Shown here: one piece after another, positions 45,814 to 56,581 of the stretch
Layout: every line of letters begins with the position of its first letter
Numbering within the stretch: the stretch's first letter is position 1
Virus record (IMG/VR): IMGVR_UViG_3300023178_003128
Coordinates: 1 to 62,152 of that record
Strand: one strand, 5' to 3'
DNA from: a virus
Length of the DNA stretch: 62,152 bases
Position numbers and translations under genes: made by a program
The notes under the pieces: model-generated
Database searches by the model: none
Told to the model about the DNA's origin: nothing
The model's input: only the letters and a program-made list of their open reading frames with translations

Positions 45814-48341
45814 TGGCACATTCTGATAATTTAACATCTCTATTAGTTAATAGACAGGTTCCCGAATTTGTTCGAGAAGAATATCCTGTCTTTATTACTT
45901 TCCTAGAAGCATATTATGAATACCTTGAGACAAAACAAGGTAGCCAACTTAATGATTTAACAACCCAATCAAAAACATTAAGATATTTGGCTGATATTGA
46001 CCATTCTATTGATGATTTTGAAAATAGTTTTTTCAACACATATGCAGATTTATTGCCTAGAGATGTTTCGGTTAATAAAGAGTTTTTAATTAAAAATGTT
46101 TTACCTGTTTATCTTGCAAAAGGTAATGAGAAAGCTTTTAAACTTCTTTTTAGAATGTTGTATAATGATGAGGTTGAAATTAAACTTCCAAAAACAAATG
46201 TTCTTAGGCCTTCTGATGGTCAATGGACAATTGACAATGAATTAAAAATCGAAACGGATATAAGAAGTGTCTATACAGGTAATGGTTCAGAAACCACATT
46301 TTATTTAGCTGAAGAAGTTGATTCCAGTGGTGTTACGGTTTATATTGATGATGTTGAACAAACATTAAATACCGATTATTACATTCGTAAAGAATCATTA
46401 AAAATTGTATTTTTATCAGCACCTTCTAATGGTGCAAGTATTAAGGTTGAATACTCAAACTTTACACCTACTCTATTAGCAAACAGAAAAGTTACTGGCT
46501 TAACATCAGGCGCAACAGCAATTATTGAACGAGCTGTAAAAAGAATTATTACTGATACTTTTAACCTTGGTTTTCCATATGAATTATTCATCAACCCAAA
46601 AACACTAAATGGCTCGTTTGAAACTGGTGAGATTGTTCAAACGGATATAATCAATTCATTAGGCCAACTTGTTACCTTACAAGCAGATTCGTTTGCTATT
46701 GTAACACAAATTAATATTATTGATGGTGGTGCAAGTTATAATGTTGGTGATCCAGTTTTAGTTGTTGGTGGTGGTGCAACCACTCCTGCAACAGCAGAAG
46801 TTTTAACGGTTGTTTCTGGTCTCGTCAATGGTGCAAATATTGTATATGGCGGTGCAGGATTTAGTGACAGCGCTTTAATAGAATCTATTGATACAGCACC
46901 AGAAGTATTACAAATGGCGGCTGATATAGTTGATACAACGGGAGTTGCTAATTCAACCATAAACACATATACAGTTTACAATGATGTCATATCACCATAT
47001 GCTAATGTTAATATATCAGCAACTGATTATGGTTTTGCAAGTGATATTACGGAAAATGTTAGTACCGTTATTGCAGATGCTTTGACACCTTTAACTTTGC
47101 AAGATTTGGGTCCAATTACAAATGTTATTGTTTTATTTTCAAATACAGACATATCATCTTCGCCAACATTAGATAGTGAAGGTGCAACATATCCAGCTGG
47201 AAATGTTTATTACAGTATTAAAACATTTGAATCGGTCGGTAGAATACAAATTAATGATGGTGGTGATGGTTATGTTCCTGGTGATGAAGTTGTTTTTACA
47301 AATCCCTCAGGAACTTACGGTCAAGGAGCTGCAGCTGCTGTTAAAGAGGTTGATGTTGATGGTGCAATTACTCAAGTAGAAATACAACCTTGGAGAGTTC
47401 AAGGAACAGTTAATATTGCCAATACAAATGAAATTGTTGGAACAGATACATATTTTGGAACAGAAATTAGACCGGGTGATAAAGTCATTGTAAATAATGA
47501 AATTCGTTTTATTAATACTGTTGCTAATACAACACACGCAACAGTAAATGTTAATTTTGCAACAACAGCTACTGGTAAAAAAATGGGCCGTTTTGATGTT
47601 TTCCCGATTGGTGGTCAAAGATATGTTCAGTCGAATCTTCCTACACTTACTGTAACATCAGATGCTGGTGCAAATGCAAATTTACAAGTTACTGCATTGA
47701 CAAGTGATGGTGAAAATATTTTAGCAACAATTAGTGGTGTAAATGCTGGACAAATTACCGCAATTAAAGTTTTAAGTGGTGGTTCAAGATATCAATATAT
47801 TCCTCAAATTGATTTAACGGGTTATGGAGACGGATTAGCTATAGCTAATGTTCCAGGCATTGATCCATCTTATGCAACATTCCCAGGTAGATGGACTTCA
47901 TCAGATTCTATTTTATCATCAAGTGAAAGAAAAATACAAGGTGAAGATTATTATATTGACTATTCTTATGTGACATCATCATTAACCGAATTTACAAAAT
48001 ATAAAAAAGTATTAAAAGATTTATTACATCCAGCTGGTTTTGTAAATTATGCTGATTTGAATAGAACATCAATTGGAACTGTTGATGTGATAGATGTTGC
48101 TGGTTCAAATTCAACAACAATTTCTGGTGTGGTTAATGTTACTTCATCATCAATATACATGACCGGACTAAACACATTCTTTGAATTAGCAAATACAAAT
48201 GGAATCTTAAGTGTGGGTTCTAATGTTTCTGTAAATGGAGAAATAAGAACAATTGCAAGTTTTGTAAGTAACAGTAATATCTCTGTAACTTCAGCATTTA
48301 CAAATACAGCAAATCTACAAACTTTAATAATTCTCGACTAA
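45813..48341 (+). CDS. 7: gp7-like baseplate wedge protein
   Basis: 842 aa. LVNRQVPEFVREEYPVFITFLEAYYEYLETKQGS and LPRDVSVNKEFLIKNVLPVYLAKGNEKAFKLLFRMLYNDEVEIKLPKTNVLRPSDG form the conserved start of gp7 in marine T4-like phages. Several G-x-G/SY beta repeats follow (IIDGGASYNVGDPVLVVGG; INDGGDGYVPGDEVVF; VLSGGSRYQYIPQIDLTG). FTKYKKVLKDLLHPAGFVNYADL is a second conserved block near 725. Assigned by sequence and by order between gp6 and gp8. Confidence 0.8.
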   Translation: MAHSDNLTSLLVNRQVPEFVREEYPVFITFLEAYYEYLETKQGSQLNDLTTQSKTLRYLADIDHSIDDFENSFFNTYADLLPRDVSVNKEFLIKNVLPVYLAKGNEKAFKLLFRMLYNDEVEIKLPKTNVLRPSDGQWTIDNELKIETDIRSVYTGNGSETTFYLAEEVDSSGVTVYIDDVEQTLNTDYYIRKESLKIVFLSAPSNGASIKVEYSNFTPTLLANRKVTGLTSGATAIIERAVKRIITDTFNLGFPYELFINPKTLNGSFETGEIVQTDIINSLGQLVTLQADSFAIVTQINIIDGGASYNVGDPVLVVGGGATTPATAEVLTVVSGLVNGANIVYGGAGFSDSALIESIDTAPEVLQMAADIVDTTGVANSTINTYTVYNDVISPYANVNISATDYGFASDITENVSTVIADALTPLTLQDLGPITNVIVLFSNTDISSSPTLDSEGATYPAGNVYYSIKTFESVGRIQINDGGDGYVPGDEVVFTNPSGTYGQGAAAAVKEVDVDGAITQVEIQPWRVQGTVNIANTNEIVGTDTYFGTEIRPGDKVIVNNEIRFINTVANTTHATVNVNFATTATGKKMGRFDVFPIGGQRYVQSNLPTLTVTSDAGANANLQVTALTSDGENILATISGVNAGQITAIKVLSGGSRYQYIPQIDLTGYGDGLAIANVPGIDPSYATFPGRWTSSDSILSSSERKIQGEDYYIDYSYVTSSLTEFTKYKKVLKDLLHPAGFVNYADLNRTSIGTVDVIDVAGSNSTTISGVVNVTSSSIYMTGLNTFFELANTNGILSVGSNVSVNGEIRTIASFVSNSNISVTSAFTNTANLQTLIILD

Positions 48342-48344
48342 ATA
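48338..48344 (+). promoter_or_regulatory. Late-type motif before gp8
   Basis: CTAAATA across the gp7 stop, ending 7 nt before ATG 48352. Matches the CTAAATA form reported in cyanophages, but the short distance makes it doubtful. Confidence 0.25.
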
Positions 48345-48351
48345 GAAGACT

Positions 48352-49899
48352 ATGACAACAATTATAAAAGAAAAATTAGGTTATCAAAACGCAAAACTTT
48401 GGCGTGATTCACAATCAACTGCAAACGAAAATGATCCTGTCGTTTATGTGTTTGTTGGTAATCATGTTCCTTATGCAAACGAAGCCTCACCGGATTCTAT
48501 TGTTGATACTATTGTAGAAGAAAAAGGCATATATGACAATATATTTGCTGCCAAAAAAATAACAGGTAATGATGTTGAGTTAGTTGTTCCAAGATTTAAT
48601 TGGTCAACAAATACAGTCTATCAACACTATGATGACACGGTCGATGCTAATACACAAATTACAGCAAATACGACAAGTGGAGTTCAACCAATTTATGTAA
48701 TTACATCTGATAGAAATGTTTACAAATGTATGTCAAATAATTCTTCAGCAAATTCAACAGTTGAACCAACAGGTGACTATACAACATCAAATGGAAATAT
48801 TGGTACCTCTGATGGTTACATTTGGAAATATATGTATAATGTCAAACCATCAAATAAATTTTTAAATTCAGATTGGATTCCATCACCACATAGCACAACA
48901 CAACTAGATTATGGTATGAGTAATACGGGTGTTGTTGATGGAGAACTCACAACAATTATTGTTACGAATGGTGGTTCCAATTATTATCATAGTATTGTAA
49001 CAGTTGATGCTTTTGCAAATAGTTGCACAACTTTAACATTAGCCAATACAACAAATATTTCAGCTAATATGAAAGTGGCAGGAACAGGTGTTTTATCTGG
49101 TTCATACATTACAAATATTGATACACCAAATAATAAAATTACACTATCATCCGCTACAACAGCTAATGGTGGTGGTTCAGGAAATAATTTAACAATTACA
49201 ACAAGAGTTTATATTGAAGGTGATGGAACAGGCGCTGAAGCCACAGCTGATGTGTCTGGCGGTAATGTTACAAAAGTTACAGTATCAACAATTGGTACTG
49301 GATATGCAAGAGCAAATGCAATTATATTCGGCTCAGGCACAAATGCAACAGCACGAGTTATTAAATCGCCAAAATTGGGCCATGCTTATAATCCAGCTAA
49401 AGATTTAAATGCAACTAATGTTATGTTTACCTCAAGAGTTGGTGAAATAGATTCAACGGAAAATGGATTAATTTCTACGGATACTTCAATAAGACAGTAT
49501 GGATTATTGGTTGGACCGCATAAATACGGTAATAGTTCTGTAATAACACATAGCACAGCTAATTCGGTTATTTCACAGACACATGATATAACAATGGTTG
49601 CTGGTTCTTCATTTACATTGAATGAATATGTTTATCAAGGAGACCCAAACAATGCAGTCTTTTCAGGTTTTGTAAATGCTCAAAGCACAAACTTGGTTAG
49701 ATTGACAAAAGTTTTAGGAACATTCCAAGGTGGTCTTGATTTGGTTGGCGCAACATCGGGTGTAACAAGAACACCAACAGGTGTAAATTATCCAGAATTT
49801 ACTCCTTATACTGGTGACATTGTATATACAGAAAATATAACAAAGATTGATCGTTCTCAAGGTCAAGCAGAAAATTTAAAAATAGTTTTAAAATTTTAG
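48352..49899 (+). CDS. 8: gp8-like baseplate wedge protein
   Basis: 515 aa. The start resembles gp8: KEKLGYQNAKLWRDSQSTANENDPVVYVFVGNHVPYANEASPDSIVDTIVEEKGIYDNIFAAKKITGNDVELVVPRFNWSTNTVYQHYDD, plus DGYIWKYMYNVKPSNKFLNSDWIP. Middle and C-terminal parts carry GGSNYYHS and GTGYARANAIIFGSG repeats of the type in gp6 and gp7. Wedge subunit. Ends 9 nt before the DUF4815 gene, with GAGGAA between. Confidence 0.82.
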   Translation: MTTIIKEKLGYQNAKLWRDSQSTANENDPVVYVFVGNHVPYANEASPDSIVDTIVEEKGIYDNIFAAKKITGNDVELVVPRFNWSTNTVYQHYDDTVDANTQITANTTSGVQPIYVITSDRNVYKCMSNNSSANSTVEPTGDYTTSNGNIGTSDGYIWKYMYNVKPSNKFLNSDWIPSPHSTTQLDYGMSNTGVVDGELTTIIVTNGGSNYYHSIVTVDAFANSCTTLTLANTTNISANMKVAGTGVLSGSYITNIDTPNNKITLSSATTANGGGSGNNLTITTRVYIEGDGTGAEATADVSGGNVTKVTVSTIGTGYARANAIIFGSGTNATARVIKSPKLGHAYNPAKDLNATNVMFTSRVGEIDSTENGLISTDTSIRQYGLLVGPHKYGNSSVITHSTANSVISQTHDITMVAGSSFTLNEYVYQGDPNNAVFSGFVNAQSTNLVRLTKVLGTFQGGLDLVGATSGVTRTPTGVNYPEFTPYTGDIVYTENITKIDRSQGQAENLKIVLKF

Positions 49900-49908
49900 A
49901 GGAACTAA

Positions 49909-52900
49909 ATGAGTATTGATACCAATTTTAATGTAAATCCTTATTACGATGATTATAATGAGGATAAAAAGTTTCTTCGAATGTTATTCAAACCTGGCTA
50001 TGCTGTTCAGGCTCGTGAATTAACCCAAGCACAAACCATATTACAAAAACAAATTGAAAGATTTGGTAATCATGTATTTAAAAATGGTTCTGTTGTTACT
50101 GGTGGCGCAACATTCTTACAAGAAGTAACTTATCTTAAATTAGATTCTGATTATGCAGGTTCTTCTGTTACTGCAAATAATTTTGTTGGTGAAACTATTG
50201 TTGATAGTGTTAATGATCCTCAAAAACGAGCTACTGTTATTAAAGTATTTGATGCTGACGCTGGTACTGGAGACCCAAAAACATTATTGGTTCGTCAAAT
50301 ATATGGTGATCCATTTGTTGATGGTGAAACAATCACAACAAATTTAGCGTCAGGTGCTACACTTGCTAATGTAGCCACATCTGGTGTTGGAACAGGTCAA
50401 GTGTTTTCTGTTGATGAGGGTGTTTATTATTATGATGGATTTTTTATTAAAAATGATGCACAAACAGTCGCAACATCAAAATACAGCACAACAACAGCTA
50501 ACGCAAAAATTGGTTTTGAAATTACCGAATCAACTGTCACATCAAGCACAGATACATCATTATTAGACCCAGCACAGTCTGCTTCAAACTATCAGGCACC
50601 AGGCTCTGATCGTTTTAAAATCAATTTAGTCCTTTCTACTCGTTCATTAACATCAACCGATACAACACAATTTATTGAGTTAGCCCGAGTTGAAGAAGGT
50701 AAATTGACCAGAAATTATAGAACACCAATTTATTCGGTGCTAGAAGAAACAATGGCCAGAAGAACATATGATGAATCTGGTAATTATACAGTTAGACCAT
50801 TTAAAATTTCTTTAGAAACCAACACAGCTAATACAGCTAATCTTGATGTAATATTATCTCCAGGAAAAGCCTATGTTTATGGTTATGAATACGAAACAAT
50901 TGCACCAACAATATTAACTGTTCCAAAACCAAGAGATACCGATTCTATTCAAAATAGAAGATTGACTGGTGATTATGGTAACTATCTATATACAACAAAT
51001 CACACAGGAACACAAGCAATTAATGATTTATCTACTTTAGATTTACATTGTGTTGATGTAGCTTCAATTAATACAACATCAGCAGCAACAATAGCAAATA
51101 CAAAAATTGGTACCGCTAGAGTTATCTCAACACTATATGATACTTCATCAAATACTTCTGATTCTTCAACTTATACATATAAATCATTTTTATTTGATGT
51201 TCTGGTTAATAATTCAATTACCGGAAATGTTAGAACATATTCTGGAACAACTTTAACAATTGGTAATACAGGTTCTGGCCAAATATTTTCTGGCGTTAAT
51301 GACGCTTATGTTGGCGCTACATTTAAAATTATTGCTGGTCCTGGTGTTGATGAAGAACCAAAACGAATTACTGATTTTGTAGCTTCTACACAAACAATCA
51401 CACTTTCAGAAGCGTTTGTAGCTACTTTAACCACAGCATCAGAATTTTCTATTGATTTTGAAGTAAGTGAAATTGAAAGTTTAGCCGTTCACTCTGGAAC
51501 AACAGTTGTTCATACATCAGATGTTGAAACGAGGTCAAAAGATTTAGCGTCAACTTATAATGATACATATCTTACTGATACCGATTTTCAACCACCTATT
51601 ATTTCACTAGGTGAAAGATTTGTTGCTGACGGAACAATTTCTGACTTTTCATATTCATATAAGCGATTATATGAAGACCAAGCTTTTTCCGCTGGTGTTT
51701 CTCCAGCTTTATCTTTAGGTTCGGGTGAATCTTTAACAACAGCTGGCTCTACATCGGCAATATTACAAAATTATCAAGTTGTTGTTACTAGCGCTGGAAC
51801 CTCTCCATATTCTGTTGGTGAAGTTATTTCAGCTGATAATATTACAGATGTTGACACAGGAACTAAAAAAATAACAATTGCAAGTGCAGGTAATATGACC
51901 GCAAATATTATTACTACTGTTAATTTTACATTAGCATCTGGTAGTCCTGCAAAAACAAAAACTCTCGTTTCAGCTAACTCAACAGTTCAAGTTTCTGGTG
52001 GCGAATCTATTAATACAAATGGTGTCATTGTTTATGCTAATCAAGGTCAAACAACAATTCAAGCAAACAATGTAATTAAAGTTCCATCTACAGCTCAGTC
52101 ACTTTATGTTTCAGATGTTACTGAACTGATTTCCGTTTATGACTTTAATGGTTCTTCTGTTGCAAATACTGGTTATTCAGATGTAACAGCCAGATATACA
52201 TTGGATAACGGCCAAAGAGATTCTTTTTATAATCATGCAAATATTAAATTAAGACCTGGCTATTCAGCGCCAAATGGTCCTTTAGTTGTGAGATATAATA
52301 AGTATTCGTCTTCTGGCGCAGGCTTCTTTACCGTTGATTCTTATCCAACCTATTCTACAATTCCAGATTATACATCACCAACAACCGGTGAAATATATAA
52401 TTTGAGAGATTCTATTGACTTTAGGCCAGTTCGTAAAGATGCTACAGCATCTATTGGTACCGCTGTTCAGTTTGATGTTGATTCAGGAACAACCGGTCCA
52501 AAAGTTGTTGAAAATGGTTCAGATATTATTTTAGATTTTAGTTATTATTTGCCTAGAATTGATAAGGTTGTTTTAAATAAAAGTAGGTCTTTTGAAATTA
52601 TACAAGGAACTTCTTCTAAGAATCCTGTTCCTCCAAGAAATAAAGAAGATTCAATGAATCTTTATGTCTTATATGAATCAGCTTATTTAGCTAATGCTGA
52701 CGATATTGAAACACAATATATAAACAATCGCAGATATACAATGCGTGACATTGGTAATTTAGATAGAAGAATTGGTAATTTAGAGTATTACACATCACTA
52801 TCATTACTTGAACAAGAAACTGTTACAAAACAAGACTTAAGTATTTTAGATTCTACAAATTTACCTAGATTTAAAAATGGTATTATCGTTGATTCATTTG

Positions 52901-55900
52901 TAGGACACTCTGTAGCTGATGTAACAAACAGAGATTACTTTGCTGCTATTGATCCAATCAACAAAGAGCTAAGACCATCATGTAATATATCATCATATGG
53001 TTTAAGTTTTGATTCAGCAAATTCATCAAACTTTACGCAAGATGGACCTTTCATCACCTTAACATCTTCATCTACAAGTTTTGTTCAACAAGATTTAGCT
53101 TCAAAAGCTATGAATATTAATCCATTTAATATGGTTAATTACATAGGTAAAATTAAACTTGACCCACCTTCTGACATTTGGGTCGACACAAGTACAAAAC
53201 CTGATGTATTAGTAAACTTGGGTGGTGATAAAGACGCTTGGGATTTATTAATGTCGCAAGTAGAACCATTTGGCGTTGAGTGGGGAAGCTGGCAAACCAT
53301 TTGGTCAGGAACAGAGATTATCTCCGAAGAAGTTGAACTCAAGTCTGGTCATTGGATTGGTGGGCCTAGACACGGTCGTGGAAATAGATTCACCTCAAAT
53401 GCTGGTACTGTTACAAGAACAATTCAAACATCTGAAGCACAAACTCGTTCAGGTATAGGGTTGGGCTTTAGTGCTGAATCAATAACACAATCTTTAGGTG
53501 ATAGGATTGTTGATGTTTCAGTTATTCCTTATATGAGAGCAAAAAGTGTTTTATTTACCGCATCCGATTTTAAACCAGATACCGTTTTATATACATTTTT
53601 TGATAATACAGCTGTAGAACAATATGTAGCTCGAGCAAACAAATTTGTATTAACAAATAATAATTTATCATACAGGACGGCCGTTGCTAATACTGAACCT
53701 GTTACTGTTTATGACAACGGAACTGCTACAACAAATGGTAGCGCTGTTGTTGTTCAAACATCAAACAACTCGGTTTTTGTTGTTAATGTAAGTCCAACAA
53801 CAAAATTTGATATTACAAGTGCTAATTTAATTGGTTCTGTATCAGGAACAACATCTAGGATTTCTGAATATCATCATTATTCTGGATTTGCAAATGCAGC
53901 TACATCAACAACTATTACTTTAGCAATTGATGCTGAAGGTGCTGATAATTCTGGTTATTATGCAAACACAGCTAACAGTAACACCATCTTTATTGTAAGT
54001 GGAACTGGTGCAGGTCAAACAGCAACAATGACAAGTTATAATGCAACAACAAGAGTTGCGACTATTTCTGGTTCTTGGGCAATAACACCAGACACAACAT
54101 CAGTTTATTCGATTGGTAGATTGACAACAACAAGAGGTGGTGATGTTGCAGGTATTTACAATATACCATCAGGAACATTTAGAACAGGTGAAAAAGCATT
54201 TAGATTAATTGATGTAGCATCTGGAGATATTCCAAGTTCAACAACAAACGGTGATGCTTCATTCTTTGCTCAAGGTTTGTTGCAAACATCCGAAGAGGTT
54301 ATTGTTTCAACAATCCAACCAACAACACAAAGAACAACAGTTATAGATGATAGAATCACATCAACAACTTCTACACAACAAGAAACTGTGGCTGGTTGGT
54401 ACGACCCATTAGCGCAAACATTCCTAGTAGCACCCGACCAACATCCTCAAGGTATGTTCTTGGATAGAGTTCGTGTGTGCTTTAAATCAAAAGATGATAC
54501 CGTGCCCGTAACCTTACAATTGAGACCAACTGTCAATGGTTATCCATCATCAACAACAGTTTATCCATATGGTTCAGTTACATTAACACCAGATAAAGTT
54601 AAAACAACCGATGCTCCAAGTTTTACTGATTCTACAAAATATACAGACTTTGTTTTTGATACACCAATTTATCTATTACCAGGTGAACATTGTTTCGTTC
54701 TTCTTTCAAACTGTAATAGTTATGAAGCTTATGTAGCAGAGGTTGGTAAATTAGACATTGTTTCCGGTGTTCAAATATCTGAACAACCTTATGGCGGCTC
54801 ATTCTTTATGTCTCAAAATGGATCCACATGGCAGGCAGACCAGAATTTAGATATTTCATTTAGATTATTCCGTAAAACATTTAGTTCATCTTCAGCAACA
54901 GCTATGTTTACTGTTGATGCACCTTCTTCAAATGTTTCTTATGATTTGGTAAACTTTATAACATCACAAGTTTCTATGGCAAATACAGCAATATCTTATC
55001 AATTCTTGTCAGAAAAGTCAACTGGTGGATTTACTGGTTATAAAACAATTGTGCCGTCTAATGATTATCCTATGACTGATGGTGATGGCCGAAGAGTTTT
55101 AAATTCAACCACCGGAAACACAACATTACAATTCAAAGCAACAATGTCAACATTAAATACTGATGTGTCTCCTATCCTTGATATTACAAGATTTGGCGGA
55201 ATATTTGTTGATAATAGGATTGATAATTTACCTTTGAAATCGGAAGATTTTGTGATTGAAGCGGCTGGTTCAGGTTACGCTAACTCAGCTGATGTCACTG
55301 TTACAATTACTGGTGGAGGAGGTTCTGGTGCTGTAGCAACAGCAAATGTTGTATCTGGTAGTATTGTTAGTTTTGATGTAACTAATGGTGGTTCAGGTTA
55401 TACAACATCACCAACAATCACATTGACACCTGGTTCTGGTGGTGGTTCTGGTGCGGTTGTATCTTATAACGGTGAAGATAATAAATCTGGCGGTAATTCA
55501 AAAGTGAGATACATCACAAGAAAAGTAACTCTCGCTGACGGCTTTGATTCTGGTGACCTTCGTGTTTATGTCACTGGATATAAACCTAGTGGTTCAAATA
55601 TTCATGTATATTATAAACCATTATCTTCTTCTGATAGTGATAATTTTGATGATAAAGAATATACACTTATGACCGAACTAGGCAATGCTAATTTTGTATC
55701 TGCTAACGAAAGAGATTATAGAGAACTTACATTTGCACCAGGTTCAGATACAACAGCAACAAATTCTGTTACTTATACAAGCGGTTCAACAACATATAAT
55801 TCATTTAAAACATTCTCAATTAAAATTGTAATGTCTAGTGATAACACAGTTGATGTTCCAAAAGTTAGAGACTTTAGAGCGGTTGCTTTACCAGCAGAGG

Positions 55901-55905
55901 TGTAA
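49909..55905 (+). CDS. Giant DUF4815 structural protein (gp10-like position)
   Basis: 1998 aa, the longest gene here. MSIDTNFNVNPYYDDYNEDKKFLRMLFKPGYAVQARELTQAQTILQKQIERFGNHVFKNGSVVTGG is the DUF4815 start found after gp8 in marine T4-like phages, where it occupies the place of gp9/gp10 and fibre-linking proteins. Long beta-rich Thr/Ser/Asn repeats follow, a coiled coil near 930-960 (IGNLDRRIGNLEYYTSLSLLEQE), DPLAQTFLV (about 1505), and a pair of SGYxxxxxVTITGGG repeats near 1785-1845. Likely the outer baseplate and long-fibre socket. Confidence 0.78.
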   Translation: MSIDTNFNVNPYYDDYNEDKKFLRMLFKPGYAVQARELTQAQTILQKQIERFGNHVFKNGSVVTGGATFLQEVTYLKLDSDYAGSSVTANNFVGETIVDSVNDPQKRATVIKVFDADAGTGDPKTLLVRQIYGDPFVDGETITTNLASGATLANVATSGVGTGQVFSVDEGVYYYDGFFIKNDAQTVATSKYSTTTANAKIGFEITESTVTSSTDTSLLDPAQSASNYQAPGSDRFKINLVLSTRSLTSTDTTQFIELARVEEGKLTRNYRTPIYSVLEETMARRTYDESGNYTVRPFKISLETNTANTANLDVILSPGKAYVYGYEYETIAPTILTVPKPRDTDSIQNRRLTGDYGNYLYTTNHTGTQAINDLSTLDLHCVDVASINTTSAATIANTKIGTARVISTLYDTSSNTSDSSTYTYKSFLFDVLVNNSITGNVRTYSGTTLTIGNTGSGQIFSGVNDAYVGATFKIIAGPGVDEEPKRITDFVASTQTITLSEAFVATLTTASEFSIDFEVSEIESLAVHSGTTVVHTSDVETRSKDLASTYNDTYLTDTDFQPPIISLGERFVADGTISDFSYSYKRLYEDQAFSAGVSPALSLGSGESLTTAGSTSAILQNYQVVVTSAGTSPYSVGEVISADNITDVDTGTKKITIASAGNMTANIITTVNFTLASGSPAKTKTLVSANSTVQVSGGESINTNGVIVYANQGQTTIQANNVIKVPSTAQSLYVSDVTELISVYDFNGSSVANTGYSDVTARYTLDNGQRDSFYNHANIKLRPGYSAPNGPLVVRYNKYSSSGAGFFTVDSYPTYSTIPDYTSPTTGEIYNLRDSIDFRPVRKDATASIGTAVQFDVDSGTTGPKVVENGSDIILDFSYYLPRIDKVVLNKSRSFEIIQGTSSKNPVPPRNKEDSMNLYVLYESAYLANADDIETQYINNRRYTMRDIGNLDRRIGNLEYYTSLSLLEQETVTKQDLSILDSTNLPRFKNGIIVDSFVGHSVADVTNRDYFAAIDPINKELRPSCNISSYGLSFDSANSSNFTQDGPFITLTSSSTSFVQQDLASKAMNINPFNMVNYIGKIKLDPPSDIWVDTSTKPDVLVNLGGDKDAWDLLMSQVEPFGVEWGSWQTIWSGTEIISEEVELKSGHWIGGPRHGRGNRFTSNAGTVTRTIQTSEAQTRSGIGLGFSAESITQSLGDRIVDVSVIPYMRAKSVLFTASDFKPDTVLYTFFDNTAVEQYVARANKFVLTNNNLSYRTAVANTEPVTVYDNGTATTNGSAVVVQTSNNSVFVVNVSPTTKFDITSANLIGSVSGTTSRISEYHHYSGFANAATSTTITLAIDAEGADNSGYYANTANSNTIFIVSGTGAGQTATMTSYNATTRVATISGSWAITPDTTSVYSIGRLTTTRGGDVAGIYNIPSGTFRTGEKAFRLIDVASGDIPSSTTNGDASFFAQGLLQTSEEVIVSTIQPTTQRTTVIDDRITSTTSTQQETVAGWYDPLAQTFLVAPDQHPQGMFLDRVRVCFKSKDDTVPVTLQLRPTVNGYPSSTTVYPYGSVTLTPDKVKTTDAPSFTDSTKYTDFVFDTPIYLLPGEHCFVLLSNCNSYEAYVAEVGKLDIVSGVQISEQPYGGSFFMSQNGSTWQADQNLDISFRLFRKTFSSSSATAMFTVDAPSSNVSYDLVNFITSQVSMANTAISYQFLSEKSTGGFTGYKTIVPSNDYPMTDGDGRRVLNSTTGNTTLQFKATMSTLNTDVSPILDITRFGGIFVDNRIDNLPLKSEDFVIEAAGSGYANSADVTVTITGGGGSGAVATANVVSGSIVSFDVTNGGSGYTTSPTITLTPGSGGGSGAVVSYNGEDNKSGGNSKVRYITRKVTLADGFDSGDLRVYVTGYKPSGSNIHVYYKPLSSSDSDNFDDKEYTLMTELGNANFVSANERDYRELTFAPGSDTTATNSVTYTSGSTTYNSFKTFSIKIVMSSDNTVDVPKVRDFRAVALPAEV

Positions 55906-55906
55906 T

Positions 55907-56137
55907 ATGGCATATGTAAAAATTAAAGATAATGATAAGTTAATTAGAGATACTCATTCTAAAGCCATTCTAAATACCGATAGAATAGCATTAGAACAGT
56001 ATTATGCTAAGCGAGCTGTAGCTAAAAAGCAACAACAAGAACAATATGAGACTAAACAAAAAATAGCACAACTAGAGAAAGATATGTCTGAAATTAAAGA
56101 TTTACTTAAACAAATTGCATTAGCAAGGAAATCATAA
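55907..56137 (+). CDS. 76-aa coiled-coil protein
   Basis: MAYVKIKDNDKLIRDTHSKAILNTDRIALEQYYAKRAVAKKQQQEQYETKQKIAQLEKDMSEIKDLLKQIA, start at ATG 55907 just after the DUF4815 stop. N-terminal strand, then a Gln/Lys/Glu coiled coil (about 38-70). Common small partner of the DUF4815 gene in marine phages; probably helps assembly. Stop overlaps the next ATG by one base. Confidence 0.65.
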   Translation: MAYVKIKDNDKLIRDTHSKAILNTDRIALEQYYAKRAVAKKQQQEQYETKQKIAQLEKDMSEIKDLLKQIALARKS

Positions 56138-56550
56138 TGGCAATAACTTATATAACCACAGCAAACACCTTTCAACAATGGGTTGTTGCAACACAAGACT
56201 TAATTACTGTTGCTAATAACTTAACAGATGGTGGTTATTCTCAAACATTTTATGCTAATACAAACTTAAGCATTGGTGGTGATTTAACAGTCACCGGTAA
56301 TCTTACTTTAGATTCTGTTGGCTATGATGACTTATCTGTAGCTGGTAATGCTACAATTACTTTAGATACAACAATTGGTGGTACACTCGATGTAACGGGA
56401 GATGCAACATTACAAAATGTGACTGTTAATTCAGCAGCTACATTAAATGTCACACATGGTGGTTTTATTGGTACTGCAAACACTAACATTTATTCCGAAA
56501 TGGAAAGAATAGAAAACCAGTCTCTTGCATACGCAATTGCTTTAGGATAG
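56137..56550 (+). CDS. Beta-helical fibre protein
   Basis: 137 aa. MAITYITTANTFQQWVVATQDLITVANNLTDGGYSQTFYANTNLSIGGDLTVTGNLTLDSVGYDDLSVAGNATITLDTTIGGTLDVTGDATLQNVTVNSAATLNV: the GDLTVTGNLTL/GTLDVTGDATL repeats are those of trimeric beta-helix fibre shafts. N-terminal helix (TFQQWVVATQDLI) is typical of marine phage fibre attachment domains. Confidence 0.7.
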   Translation: MAITYITTANTFQQWVVATQDLITVANNLTDGGYSQTFYANTNLSIGGDLTVTGNLTLDSVGYDDLSVAGNATITLDTTIGGTLDVTGDATLQNVTVNSAATLNVTHGGFIGTANTNIYSEMERIENQSLAYAIALG

Positions 56551-56558
56551 AATAAATA
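56551..56558 (+). promoter_or_regulatory. T4-like late promoter motif in the fibre region
   Basis: AATAAATA directly after the beta-helical fibre gene, 23 nt before ATG 56582, with AAGGAAAT between. Confidence 0.45.
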
Positions 56559-56581
56559 GATTATTAAGGAAATAAAAACAA

